Program-made: the position numbers and the translations under genes
Shown here: piece after piece, positions 44,510 to 52,944 of the stretch
Layout of the letters: every line of letters starts with the position of its first letter
How positions within the stretch are numbered: position 1 is the stretch's first letter
The notes under the pieces: generated by a model
What the model saw: only the letters and a program-made list of their open reading frames with translations
Told to the model about the DNA's origin: nothing
The model's database searches: none
Assembly (NCBI GenBank): GCA_017441265.1
Contig: JAFRYE010000060.1
Coordinates: forward strand, 1-59,748
Length of the DNA stretch: 59,748 nt
Reading direction: 5' to 3'
Source: Lachnospiraceae bacterium
GTDB taxonomy: Bacteria; Bacillota; Clostridia; Lachnospirales; Lachnospiraceae

Positions 44510-44633
44510 GCTTCCTCCGTGTCATCGTTTTATTGCACCACAGGCGGGCCGCCGAGGCTGCCCGCCGTAATCGCCCGGATTCGGCTGCGCCCTGTGCTCA
44601 CCACCGTGGGGCGCCGCGCCGTCCTGTTTTTCT

Positions 44634-45260
44634 TTAGCAGCAACCGCCGTTGCCGCCCTCTCCGCCGTTGCCGCCGAAACCGTCGGCACCGTTCTGTCCG
44701 TCGCAACCTGCGGGAGCACCCTGTGCGCCCTGTGCGCCTTCTGCGAAGCTGCTCTTAATGTCACGCGCTACGTTGCTGCAGCCGTTTGCTGCGCGGTTGC
44801 AGGCGCCGTTTTCCTTCATGTCCGGACCCGTAAAATGATATCCGTAATCGAAGAACAATCCTACTACCAGCAATGCCACGATCACGGGAAGCAAAGGCGT
44901 CACCAGAAGGATCACGAAGATCGTCAGTGGGATCCGGAAGCTTGTCTCGCCGTTCTTGCGAACTTCCATGAAGTTGTTCATGCCCTTGCGAAGCACACCG
45001 CCGAACCAGCGACCGAAGCGGCGAACCGCCTCGCCGAAGGACTCGCTCGCGTGCTTCTGCGGCTCGTTGTTCATCCCGCGGTCCATGTTGGGCGTCTCGG
45101 TATAGTAACCGCCGCTCGGCATTCTCACTCGGCCGAGCGCCTCGAGGTACAGCGCCGCGTCGAGGATATCCTCGTTGCATGCGCGGAGCGCCGCATCCGC
45201 CTCCTGCTCGCTTACGTTCATTTTCGCACACAGTTTCTGAATCTTTTCTGCTCTTTCCAT
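44634..45260 (-). CDS. UBA-like/DUF4342 membrane protein with a collagen-like tail
   Basis: The ATG at 45260 (AAAGG upstream) gives 208 residues. Residues 1-45 form a UBA/TS-N-like three-helix head (KIQKLCAKMNVSEQEADAAL...EDILDAALYLEALG). Residues about 95-145 match DUF4342 (VRKNGETSFRIPLTIFVILL) with a hydrophobic double segment. The tail is Gly/Ala/Asn-rich and collagen-like (EGAQGAQGAPAGCDGQNGAD, ending GGNGGCC). It lies upstream of the response regulator on the same strand. Its role is unknown; UBA-DUF4342 proteins are common in Clostridia. Confidence 0.75.
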   Translation of the reverse strand: MERAEKIQKLCAKMNVSEQEADAALRACNEDILDAALYLEALGRVRMPSGGYYTETPNMDRGMNNEPQKHASESFGEAVRRFGRWFGGVLRKGMNNFMEVRKNGETSFRIPLTIFVILLVTPLLPVIVALLVVGLFFDYGYHFTGPDMKENGACNRAANGCSNVARDIKSSFAEGAQGAQGAPAGCDGQNGADGFGGNGGEGGNGGCC

Positions 45261-45430
45261 ATCTCTTACCTTTCTGCCCCTCCCGGGCCCCGGTCGTCTG
45301 CCGGTTAGTTTTCTGATGGGTTTTGATTCCCTCCGCACCACACAAGCGCGTCTCTCTTGTTTATGTGCCCATCATACCGCCCGAAGTTTAAATAAAAAGG
45401 GGAAAAAGATTAAAATCAAATTAATACTTC

Positions 45431-45459
45431 TGTTCATTTTCCTGAAAAGTCGCTATAAT
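45431..45459 (+). promoter_or_regulatory. Promoter of the DUF45 gene
   Basis: A consensus -10 TATAAT (45454-45459) lies 17 bases from a weak -35 TGTTCA (45431-45436), about 64 bases upstream of the ATG at 45523. Confidence 0.5.
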
Positions 45460-45522
45460 TATATGCCATAGGGGGCTTTTCGTCAATCTTACAGGCCCCT
45501 CTTCCCAAGGAAAGGAAATGCC

Positions 45523-46275
45523 ATGAAACTGTTCCCGCGCCCCGTCCGAAAGGAAATCGCCCGCTTTGAAGGGCTTACGTACACGCTCTACCGGAGCAGC
45601 CGCAAGACGATCAGTCTTCAGTGCAAAGAGACCGGCGAGCTCGTCGTGCGCGCGCCGTTATTTTGCTCCGTAAAAGAAGTCGAAGCCGTCCTGGCTTCCC
45701 ACCGCGACTGGATCCGCACGAAGCTGGCGGACATCGCGAAGGCCCGCGAAGAGTCCGACCGGCCGGAGACGCATTTCTTCGACGGCGCCCTGCTTCCGTT
45801 CGGAAACGGCAGTCTTCGCATTCGCATCGAGGAAGACCCCGACGCCAAACGCTACACCGTCACTCTGCACGAACAGGACGGAAAGCCGGAGCTGCTGCTC
45901 CGCGGCGCCGAACTTCCCGCCGCCACCTGCAAGATCCTCGTCTCCCGCTGGGGCCGCCGCTACGCCGGCGAAGTTCTCCGGAACCGGCTGAACCACTGGG
46001 CCGCCGTGCTGCGCGTCTCCTACAATGCCATGTCGATCAAGGAGACGAAGACGCGATGGGGCAGCTGCAGCGCCCTCGGCAACATCAATCTTCACTGGAA
46101 GCTGCTGATGATCCCGGAGTCCCTGAGCGACTACGTTCTGGTTCACGAGCTGTGCCACCGCTTTGAGCTCAACCACAGCGCCGCCTTCTGGGCGCGCGTC
46201 GAGAGCGTGCTGCCCGACTATCGCGAGCGCAGGAACGAGCTTCGGAAAATAGAGAAACAGATCCTGACCTGGTAA
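45523..46275 (+). CDS. YgjP-like (DUF45) metal-dependent hydrolase
   Basis: The protein has 250 residues. The central region has the family motif MSIKETKTRWGSCSALGNIN, and the C-terminal part has a zinc-peptidase motif VLVHELCHRFELNHSAAFW (HExxH form with Cys, plus a distant His). The family resembles M48-type proteases of the SprT/YgjP group, but no substrate is known. It is cytoplasmic, monocistronic, with AAGGAAAGG upstream and a terminator downstream. Confidence 0.88.
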   Translation: MKLFPRPVRKEIARFEGLTYTLYRSSRKTISLQCKETGELVVRAPLFCSVKEVEAVLASHRDWIRTKLADIAKAREESDRPETHFFDGALLPFGNGSLRIRIEEDPDAKRYTVTLHEQDGKPELLLRGAELPAATCKILVSRWGRRYAGEVLRNRLNHWAAVLRVSYNAMSIKETKTRWGSCSALGNINLHWKLLMIPESLSDYVLVHELCHRFELNHSAAFWARVESVLPDYRERRNELRKIEKQILTW

Positions 46276-46341
46276 ACAAAACCGCCGACAATAGGCAAGC
46301 CCCCGGCAAACTGTCTTCGCGAGTTCCTTGCTCACGCCGAC

Positions 46342-46361
46342 AGCCCCCGAGGGCTCTTTTT
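46342..46361 (+). terminator. Terminator of the DUF45 gene
   Basis: AGCCC (46342-46346) and GGGCT (46351-46355) form a short GC stem followed by CTTTTT. A copy of CATTTTCCG follows immediately at 46366. Confidence 0.65.
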
Positions 46362-46387
46362 GGCTCATTTTCCGTTGTCGGAACCGA

Positions 46388-47566
46388 TCAATGATGGAAC
46401 AGACGGATTCCGGTAAATGCCATAACCATATCGTGGTCGTCCGCTGCCTGGATCACAAGGTCGTCGCGGATGGATCCGCCGGGCTCGGCAACATACTTCA
46501 CGCCGCTTCTAAAAGCGCGCTCGATGTTGTCGCCGAAGGGGAAGAAAGCGTCGGAACCAAGTGCAACGTCGGTGTTCTTGTCAAGCCATGCGCGCTTCTC
46601 TTCCGCGGTAAATACCGACGGCTTTGTCTTGAAGATGTTCTGCCATTTGCCCTCCGCCAGAACGTCCATGTAATCCTCGCCGATGTAGAGGTCGATGGCG
46701 TTGTCGCGATCGGCGCGGCCGATGGAATCCAGGAACGGCAGGTTCAATACTTTGTCGGACTGGCGCAGCCACCAGTTGTCCGCCTTCGAGCCGGCGAGAC
46801 GCGTGCAGTGGATACGGGACTGCTGTCCCGCGCCGATACCGATCGCCTGGCCGCCCTTGCAGTAGCATACGGAGTTGGACTGCGTATACTTGAGGGTGAT
46901 CAGGGAAATGATCAGGTCGATCTTCGCAAGTTCCGGAAGATTTTTATTCTTCGTAGGGATGTTCGCGAAAAGCTCGTCATTAATGTTGAGCTCGTTGCGG
47001 CCCTGCTCGAAGGTGATGCCGTACACCTGCTTGCGCTCCAGCGCCGCGGGGACATACGACTCGTCAATCCGGATCACGTTGTAGTTGCCCTTCTTCTTGC
47101 TCTTGAGGATCTCCAGAGCCTCGGGCTCATATCCGGGAGCGATGATACCGTCGCTCACCTCTCTCTTGATCATGTTCGCGGTGCAGACGTCGCAGACATC
47201 CGAAAGAGCGATGAAATCGCCGAAGGAGGACATACGGTCCGCGCCTCGCGCGCGCGCGTATGCGCTCGCCAGAGGAGTCAGCTCGCCGAGATCGTCCACC
47301 CAGTAGATCTTGCGGAGCGTGTCGGTCAAAGGAAGACCTACCGCAGCGCCCGCGGGCGATACGTGCTTGAAGGACGTCGCTGCCGGAAGGCCCGTCGCCT
47401 TCTTGAGCTCCTTCACAAGCTGCCAGCCGTTAAATGCGTCCATGAAATTGATGTAGCCCGGCTTGCCGTTCAGAACCGTGATCGGCAGTTCGCTTCCGTC
47501 CGCCATGAAGATGCGGGAAGGCTTCTGATTGGGGTTACATCCGTACTTGAGTTCCAGTTCGTTCAT
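46388..47566 (-). CDS. Stand-alone AICAR formyltransferase
   Basis: The 392-residue enzyme formylates AICAR with 10-formyl-THF to give FAICAR, the ninth step of IMP synthesis. Motifs of the AICARFT half of PurH are present: LKYGCNPNQKPSRIF at the N-terminus, SFKHVSPAGAAVGLPL, IGIGAGQQSRIHCTRLAG and ALGSDAFFPFGDNIERA. The IMP-cyclohydrolase half of ordinary PurH is absent. That step is supplied by the PurO-type gene directly upstream (47 bases), so the two form a split PurH operon. A CATTTTCCG copy lies just past its stop. Confidence 0.93.
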   Translation of the reverse strand: MNELELKYGCNPNQKPSRIFMADGSELPITVLNGKPGYINFMDAFNGWQLVKELKKATGLPAATSFKHVSPAGAAVGLPLTDTLRKIYWVDDLGELTPLASAYARARGADRMSSFGDFIALSDVCDVCTANMIKREVSDGIIAPGYEPEALEILKSKKKGNYNVIRIDESYVPAALERKQVYGITFEQGRNELNINDELFANIPTKNKNLPELAKIDLIISLITLKYTQSNSVCYCKGGQAIGIGAGQQSRIHCTRLAGSKADNWWLRQSDKVLNLPFLDSIGRADRDNAIDLYIGEDYMDVLAEGKWQNIFKTKPSVFTAEEKRAWLDKNTDVALGSDAFFPFGDNIERAFRSGVKYVAEPGGSIRDDLVIQAADDHDMVMAFTGIRLFHH

Positions 47567-47613
47567 TGTCTTCTTGCCTCATTTTTCGTATTCCGGTCCG
47601 TTGCCGGTATTGA

Positions 47614-48327
47614 TCAAACGTTCTTGTTGACGATCCTCGTCTCGTACTTGCCGGTCGCGATGTCGATGTAACGCACGAACAGGGAAACCTTGTTGTCTTC
47701 GTTCAGCGCGTTCCACACGAGATCGGTGAACTCGTCGATGCCGCCGTCGATATCCACAAGCTCAGGCTCGCCCTCAAAGCTCGGAAGCGGATTGCCGTCG
47801 CCCATGTAGGTGTGGATGAAACGTCCGTATCCGGCCTTCGGGTTCGTGTATGCGAACGTGAAGCGGTTGCAGGAATCGGGATCGCCGTTGTCGCTCTTCA
47901 GGATCGACATTGCGAAGTTGTAATTTCCGTTCTCAACGTGCATGATGCCGCTGATACGGGGTGTGTAATTCGGAGCATCAGGCTCGAACTCTCTGCCGCG
48001 GAGTGACTGCTCGAACGTCTGCTGCTTGTCCATCAGCTCGTAGATCGTGTCGGTCTGGTCGCCGTTGGTGACGATCGTCTTGTTTCCGAGCACGCGCACC
48101 GGCGCGTAAATGATGAGGCTCGGATCCGAGAGTTTCGACGGATCAAACGCCTGGGTGCGGATGCCCTCGCCGTCCGTGACGAACACGCGGTTGCGGCTGT
48201 TCACGCTTCTGCCCATAATAAAATAGGCAGTCACGGCGCTTTTACCATCCGATGATCTGCCTATAACAATCCCGCGTCCGGGATACGCATTGTTCTGTAA
48301 TACTTCCTTCAATGACTGCATCTTCAT
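47614..48327 (-). CDS. purO: PurO-type IMP cyclohydrolase
   Basis: The ATG at 48327 (GGAGGATGTGTC upstream) gives 237 residues. The N-terminus YPGRGIVIGRSSDGKSAVTA, the middle FDPSKLSDPSLIIYAPVRVL and PRISGIMHVENGNYNF match the PurO family (PF07826), first known from archaea. It closes FAICAR to IMP, the last step of purine synthesis. With the AICAR formyltransferase it replaces bifunctional PurH. A promoter at 48386-48414 drives the pair. Confidence 0.9.
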   Translation of the reverse strand: MKMQSLKEVLQNNAYPGRGIVIGRSSDGKSAVTAYFIMGRSVNSRNRVFVTDGEGIRTQAFDPSKLSDPSLIIYAPVRVLGNKTIVTNGDQTDTIYELMDKQQTFEQSLRGREFEPDAPNYTPRISGIMHVENGNYNFAMSILKSDNGDPDSCNRFTFAYTNPKAGYGRFIHTYMGDGNPLPSFEGEPELVDIDGGIDEFTDLVWNALNEDNKVSLFVRYIDIATGKYETRIVNKNV

Positions 48328-48385
48328 GACACATCCTCCGTTACCATGACTTCGGGTTCCCGGGCCGCAGCCCGAATCCGCTATC

Positions 48386-48414
48386 ATTATAACGGAACGC
48401 GAATATCAAATCAA
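48386..48414 (-). promoter_or_regulatory. Promoter of the purO-AICARFT operon
   Basis: On the minus strand TTGATT (48409-48414) and TATAAT (48386-48391) are separated by 17 bases, about 60 bases upstream of purO. A short GC hairpin (CGGGCTGCGGCCCG, 48361-48374 region) follows in the leader. Confidence 0.7.
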
Positions 48415-48447
48415 GCGATTTCACACAATCCGCACTCTTTTTTTCAA

Positions 48448-51120
48448 TCAGTAGACCGCCTCTTTGGCCGCCTTCTTCCACTCCTCGTCCGTGTGGCGGA
48501 ACGTGTAGTAGCGGAGTCCGCCGAAGCCTGCTCTGTCGATGTACCGGGACGTCGCAAAATCCCCTTTCTGCGACACGATCATCACATCGTTCCGGTCATA
48601 CAGAGGGATCGCAGCGAAGCCGCTTAAGTAGACTTTCTCCATCAAGCCGAAGATTTCCGCCCGGGTCGCCGCGTCGTATTCGGAAAATGTCGCCAGCGCG
48701 TTTGAGCCGTCCTCCGCCGCGATCACGCAGGTCTCGTCCGTGCCGTCCATCCAGAGCGCCCACTGTCGTAACGGCGCCGTGTAATCGATGCCGTTCACGC
48801 GGAGTTTCACGTTTATCTGCGCGGTGTCATAGCCGTATTCCAACTGGTTGCCGGCTCCCGTTGCATCATCGCAATAGCATTCAAACAGAACGCCGTACGT
48901 CTCATAGACCGAGCCGCCCCACGTCGAGAGGATCATGTCCGCTCCGCCGGAGCGCATGGTCTGATAGAAATTCGGATCCACGGTCGTCTTGATCCGGATC
49001 TTCCCCGCAAAATCGGTACCTTCGCAGGCCGTCTCAAGCGCGTCGCTCAAAAACTCCGCGATCGCGTTGTAGATGTCTTCCGAACCGGCGAGCAGAAGCT
49101 CGATCTCGACCTCGGAATACCCGTTGTACAATCCACCCAGGACACACTCCCGATACGCCTGTTGCATATATGCTCTCGCCGCCTCGATATCGTATCCGGT
49201 GACCGCCGCATACGCCTCGTCGAGGGTCTTATACTCTTCGTCGTTGCCGTATTTGACGCCGTACAATCCGACCAGAGCCTTCTTTGCCCCGTCCGTCTCG
49301 CGGTACACGGCTCCGCCCGTTGCATCGCAGATGTAGCTCCGTCCCAGCAGTCCGAGGGATGCATTGCCCGCCGCAGTATAATACGTAGCGAACTTCGCGC
49401 GGTTGAGCGCCGCGGAAAATGCCTTGCGGAACGTTTCGTTGGCCAGGATCTTCCCTTTTCTCTCCCCGAGGGACTCCGCATTCGTGTTGAATGTGATCTT
49501 CGTCGTGTACGGCAGCGGAGTAAACCGCAGATACTCGCTGTTTCCGTAGGTCTTCAGATCGTCGGCGATCAGATCCATCCGGTCGAGCTCGCCCTTGCGG
49601 AACGCTTCCGTCTGCTTGCGATGCTCCGCAAGAACCTGCAGGCTGATCCGGTCAGCCTGATACTGTCCCTTGTGAAGGCCATCGGTATAGCCGAACCACT
49701 GCTCATTTCTCTCGAACTCAATCTGGCGGTTCGCCTTGAAGAGTGTGAGTTTGTACGGTCCGAAGCCGGCCGTCTTCTCAAGGCTCGTGCCGTAGTCGGT
49801 AGTGATCGCGACAATGCCGTCACTGTCCTTGTCGACCTGCTTATTTTTCGCATTGTAATACGTCTTACAGGACTCCCAGAGTTCCGGTTTCACCAGATAC
49901 GCGGTCGTCAGAAACTCCGGCACCGCGATCTCCGCGTCGGCCACCGGCCGCGCCGTCACAAACACAAACGTATATGTGTCAACCATAAAGAACCCGACTT
50001 CCGTCCAGTCCTTCACGGAGTTGTCCGCGTCAAAGGAGACATAGTACGCCAAGTCGCTCTCCTTCTCGTTTCCCCAGTAGTCCGAGCCCGTGAACGCAAA
50101 GAGGAGCTCGATCGTCTTGTCCGACACCGGGACATACCCTTCCCTGTCGGCCTTAGCCGCGAGCTGGTTGTACACCTCCTCTGGGAACTGCCCCCGGTCT
50201 TTAAACTGCTCGATGCTCATGCCGCCGAGCCATGCGTAGCCCGTCTTCAGCCCGAAGTACAGCTTCGCCCCGCCGGGCGTCGTGTATACGCCGTCCTTGC
50301 CGGCGATCTTCGCCTCCCAAGCGAACGCCGCGTTCCGGCCGTCCGGGGAGTTCTGTTCCCGCGAGGTTCTTCCCGAATGGTAATACGATCTCGCGTTGTA
50401 AATCTCAAACGTGCCCGAAGTGAGCGCCTCCGCCTTTTGGTTTTGCATCTTGGGATTGAGCAGCTCCATCGCCGAGTAGATCACGGTCGACGCGTCGATC
50501 GCGGTTCCGTCGTCCCAACACAGCCCCTTGCGAAGCACGATCTTCCAGGCCTTCGCGGTGTCTCCCTCCTCGATCCCGTAGCGGCCGACATAGTCCTTCG
50601 TCACATCCGCAGGAAGCTCCTGCGCCATCTCGCACAGAACACTCCAGCCGTCTTTCGTCTCATTTGGCACAAAATCATAGTAGCCGCTGCCGGTATACGA
50701 AAGGATCGTGCGGTCGCTCTCGCTCTCCGGGGCAAATGTCGACGCGTGAAGCGACGAGGCCTCGGTGATATAATCGCGGTACGTATACACCTCGGGATCC
50801 GTGTAATCCTTCCCCGCGACGCCTGCGTACGCCTTGGTATTCACGCTGCTTTTGCCCGTCGACGCCGTGATCTCGCCGGCGTACAGCGTTCCGTCCTCCT
50901 CTTTCTTCACGGAGAGGTCCACACTTCCGGGCAGCGCTTCCGTCGGCTTCTCGCTCGGCGCATCCGTCGGTGTCATCATCGGCGTGACATCCGTCATCGG
51001 CTCTTCGGTCACTGACGGCGTTGGCTCGCTTGTATTATTCTGATTGGCCCCGTTCTCGCATCCCGCAAGCGCCATCGACGCCGTGAGAAGCAGCACGATT
51101 GCCGTCTTTTTTATTTTCAT
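48448..51120 (-). CDS. Orphan large OppA-like binding lipoprotein
   Basis: The 890-residue lipoprotein (signal MKIKKTAIVLLLTASMALAG, then Cys) has a Ser/Pro/Thr linker. Its family 5 solute-binding fold parallels OppA of this window, for example IVLRKGLCWDDGTAIDASTV against the OppA segment LRKDAKWEDGTPINADTY, and SLEKTAGFGPYKLTLFKANR. It has no permease or ATPase genes beside it, so it may feed the OppBCDF channel encoded 9 kb away or act in signalling. It is monocistronic with an extended -10 promoter. Two CATTTTCCG copies lie inside the gene. Confidence 0.85.
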   Translation of the reverse strand: MKIKKTAIVLLLTASMALAGCENGANQNNTSEPTPSVTEEPMTDVTPMMTPTDAPSEKPTEALPGSVDLSVKKEEDGTLYAGEITASTGKSSVNTKAYAGVAGKDYTDPEVYTYRDYITEASSLHASTFAPESESDRTILSYTGSGYYDFVPNETKDGWSVLCEMAQELPADVTKDYVGRYGIEEGDTAKAWKIVLRKGLCWDDGTAIDASTVIYSAMELLNPKMQNQKAEALTSGTFEIYNARSYYHSGRTSREQNSPDGRNAAFAWEAKIAGKDGVYTTPGGAKLYFGLKTGYAWLGGMSIEQFKDRGQFPEEVYNQLAAKADREGYVPVSDKTIELLFAFTGSDYWGNEKESDLAYYVSFDADNSVKDWTEVGFFMVDTYTFVFVTARPVADAEIAVPEFLTTAYLVKPELWESCKTYYNAKNKQVDKDSDGIVAITTDYGTSLEKTAGFGPYKLTLFKANRQIEFERNEQWFGYTDGLHKGQYQADRISLQVLAEHRKQTEAFRKGELDRMDLIADDLKTYGNSEYLRFTPLPYTTKITFNTNAESLGERKGKILANETFRKAFSAALNRAKFATYYTAAGNASLGLLGRSYICDATGGAVYRETDGAKKALVGLYGVKYGNDEEYKTLDEAYAAVTGYDIEAARAYMQQAYRECVLGGLYNGYSEVEIELLLAGSEDIYNAIAEFLSDALETACEGTDFAGKIRIKTTVDPNFYQTMRSGGADMILSTWGGSVYETYGVLFECYCDDATGAGNQLEYGYDTAQINVKLRVNGIDYTAPLRQWALWMDGTDETCVIAAEDGSNALATFSEYDAATRAEIFGLMEKVYLSGFAAIPLYDRNDVMIVSQKGDFATSRYIDRAGFGGLRYYTFRHTDEEWKKAAKEAVY

Positions 51121-51203
51121 ACGGATTTTCCTTCCCGAACCGTCTGTCCTGTTCTGTCTTCTGCACTCCCTGCCGGACGCCCGGGGCGTCCGAAACCGCC
51201 CTC

Positions 51204-51232
51204 AGTATAGCACGCGAGCACCGATTCGTCCA
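51204..51232 (-). promoter_or_regulatory. Promoter of the orphan OppA gene
   Basis: On the minus strand an extended -10 TGCTATACT (TATACT at 51204-51209) lies 17 bases from TGGACG (51227-51232). Confidence 0.5.
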
Positions 51233-51277
51233 GTTTTCCGGACACGGTTTCCTGCGGGATCTCATTTTACAAAGAAA

Positions 51278-51314
51278 AAAAGCCTACCGGACCGTCATTC
51301 GGTCTGTAGGCTTT
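51278..51314 (-). terminator. Terminator of tRNA-Leu(AAG)
   Basis: AAAGCCTACCGGACCG pairs with CGGTCTGTAGGCTTT with one mismatch. On the minus strand a long T run follows (A run from 51272). It starts three bases past the tRNA. Confidence 0.9.
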
Positions 51315-51316
51315 AT

Positions 51317-51399
51317 TGCGGACTACGGGACTTGAACCCGAACGCGCTTAGCGCACATGATCCTTAGTCATGCCTGTCTGCCAATTCCAGCAAGTCCGC
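51317..51399 (-). tRNA. tRNA-Leu, anticodon AAG
   Basis: The 83-base transcript folds into a class II tRNA. The acceptor arm is GCGGACT/AGTCCGC with discriminator A. The D-arm has GAATTGGCAGA, typical of tRNA-Leu. The anticodon stem CATGA/TCATG carries the loop CTAAGGA (anticodon AAG), the long variable arm is GTGCGCTAAGCGC, and the T-arm is CGGGTTCAAGTCCCG. CCA is not encoded. Adenosine at position 34 is unusual in bacteria and would normally be converted to inosine by TadA, reading CUU, CUC and CUA. Confidence 0.95.
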
Positions 51400-51424
51400 A
51401 GAGTGTCTCTCAACACGCTTGATT

Positions 51425-51453
51425 ATATTACCACGAAGGTTTTTCCTTGTCAA
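51425..51453 (-). promoter_or_regulatory. Promoter of tRNA-Leu(AAG)
   Basis: On the minus strand a perfect -35 TTGACA (51448-51453) lies 17 bases from TAATAT (51425-51430); TATAAT overlaps it three bases further on. Confidence 0.75.
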
Positions 51454-51557
51454 TCACTTTTTTCTGAGATATAATTACTTCGTGAAAAACGCGTAAAACA
51501 CGCGCCCGGACGCGCTTTCCGACCGGCGCGTCGCGCAACCTTAAGGAGGAATTTACG

Positions 51558-52034
51558 ATGGCTTGGGAAAATGGTTCCGCCGATCTGATCGGCGTTTGGG
51601 AAGTCGCCAAGGCTCGCTCCGTCGTGGGCGACCGGTTTGACTTCTTCACCGCGGAGGAAGTTGCCGCAGAGCTTGATCGCATGAGATCGAGCGGCGAACT
51701 GGACAGCGACCCGGCGGAAATGATGAGCGGTTTCAGCTCCCGCACGGAGTTTACCGGGGACGGCAAAGTCCTAACTTGGATGAAAGCGCCGGAGGGCGTT
51801 CCGCAGGAGGCGATCGACGAAGCTTTGGCGAGCGGCGAGATCAAGGCGTTCCGCGACGGCTTCTTCTGTCTTGAGGAGAAGCCGTGGAAGGAAGAGAACG
51901 GCGAGTTTTTCTACGACACCGGCGAGCACCGCGAGATGTTCGGCGAGATGCAGTCCTCCTGGGACAAGCTGGAGTTAAACGCAGACGGTCTGCTCAAGTT
52001 CGGAAGCGGCATGCTCCTGCTCCGCAAGATGTGA
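51558..52034 (+). CDS. Hypothetical 158-residue cytoplasmic protein
   Basis: The ATG at 51558 follows AAGGAGGAATTTACG. The product begins MAWENGSADLIGVWEVAKAR and alternates beta-like strands with acidic helices (AEEVAAELDRMRSSGELDSD). The LIGVWEV start and short repeated strands loosely resemble lipocalin-like stress proteins, but this is a guess. There is no signal peptide and no cysteine apart from one. It sits alone between two oppositely oriented tRNA-Leu genes. Confidence 0.7.
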   Translation: MAWENGSADLIGVWEVAKARSVVGDRFDFFTAEEVAAELDRMRSSGELDSDPAEMMSGFSSRTEFTGDGKVLTWMKAPEGVPQEAIDEALASGEIKAFRDGFFCLEEKPWKEENGEFFYDTGEHREMFGEMQSSWDKLELNADGLLKFGSGMLLLRKM

Positions 52035-52056
52035 TCGATCAATAAGCGAAAAATAA

Positions 52057-52086
52057 GAGCTGCCGGATATCCGACAGCTCCTTTTT
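52057..52086. terminator. Bidirectional terminator
   Basis: GAGCTGCCGGATATCCGACAGCTC forms a 10-base-pair stem with one mismatch pair, followed by CTTTTTG on the plus strand and preceded by an A run for the minus strand. It can end both the hypothetical gene and tRNA-Leu(CAG). Confidence 0.85.
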
Positions 52087-52087
52087 G

Positions 52088-52171
52088 TGCAGTTGATGGG
52101 ACTTGAACCCACACCCAAGTACATGGACATGAACCTGAATCATGCGCGTATGCCAATTCCGCCACAACTGC
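52088..52171 (-). tRNA. tRNA-Leu, anticodon CAG
   Basis: The 84-base class II tRNA has the acceptor GCAGTTG/CAACTGC with discriminator A, the D-loop GAATTGGCATA, the anticodon stem CATGA/TCATG with the loop TTCAGGT (anticodon CAG, codon CUG), a long variable arm and the T-arm TGGGTTCAAGTCCCA. CCA is not encoded. The D-region and anticodon stem match tRNA-Leu(AAG) closely. Confidence 0.96.
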
Positions 52172-52182
52172 AAGCAACGGTT

Positions 52183-52211
52183 ATGATACCATCCAACCTG
52201 GGGAAAGTCAA
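52183..52211 (-). promoter_or_regulatory. Promoter of tRNA-Leu(CAG)
   Basis: On the minus strand TTGACT (52206-52211) and TATCAT (52183-52188) are separated by 17 bases, ending about 12 bases from the tRNA. Confidence 0.7.
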
Positions 52212-52227
52212 GCACTTTTTCGAAGCA

Positions 52228-52932
52228 CTATTCGGCCACCGCGGACGCAGGTGCGAGCAACTGAACCTCCACGGTCTCCTCCGTCGCACGAATGCTCACG
52301 CGGCGGTCGGAAAGTTTCCCGTTCACCGTGAGGAACACCTGGATCGTCTGATCGTTATCGTTGGCCATAAAATAATCTTCGCCGAGACGGGCATAGAAAT
52401 TCCGAAGTTCATCATAATTGTTGACGCCGGCGAGGCTGGCGTAATCCATCGCGCCCGTGCCGGAGTTCAAAAACTCCGTATCCGCAGGGAACGGAAAATA
52501 ATACTTGGTTCCGTTGTCCTCGATCAGCGCCGTCAACTCACTGATCGTAACATAGTCATCGATGCAGGTCACATAGAAATAATGCTGATTGACTAACATC
52601 AAAAACATGCCCGTGTCCTGCTTCTGGGTAATGTCATAGAACGTGCCGTCCACATCCACGGAACCGATGAAGTCCTCGTTGTCGCGAATGCACTCCGCAT
52701 AGAAATTCAGCTTGCTGTCGATCCGGCAGCGAGCCTGATGCCGATGGCCTTTGCCCGCATTTTCCTCGGAGATCTCGGCAAATCGGATCGTCGCCTGACC
52801 GTCATAGCTCGTCAGCGAGATATCCCCCGATTTTGCGCCCGGCCGAAGTGCCAAAATAACCAATGCAAGCGCCAACACACAACCGGCGATGATCATCCAG
52901 GTTTTGTTTGAAAAATCCAGTTTAATATCCAT
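52228..52932 (-). CDS. Membrane-anchored hypothetical protein
   Basis: The protein has 234 residues with one N-terminal transmembrane helix (WMIIAGCVLALALVILALRP). The extracytoplasmic part is beta-rich with Tyr/Phe/Asp strands (GSVDVDGTFYDITQKQDTGM, YFYVTCIDDYVTISELTALI). No family is recognised. The gene follows deoB by 12 bases on the same strand, and the larger membrane protein lies upstream of deoB, so all three may be one transcript. Confidence 0.7.
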   Translation of the reverse strand: MDIKLDFSNKTWMIIAGCVLALALVILALRPGAKSGDISLTSYDGQATIRFAEISEENAGKGHRHQARCRIDSKLNFYAECIRDNEDFIGSVDVDGTFYDITQKQDTGMFLMLVNQHYFYVTCIDDYVTISELTALIEDNGTKYYFPFPADTEFLNSGTGAMDYASLAGVNNYDELRNFYARLGEDYFMANDNDQTIQVFLTVNGKLSDRRVSIRATEETVEVQLLAPASAVAE

Positions 52933-52944
52933 ATCCGCCTCCTG

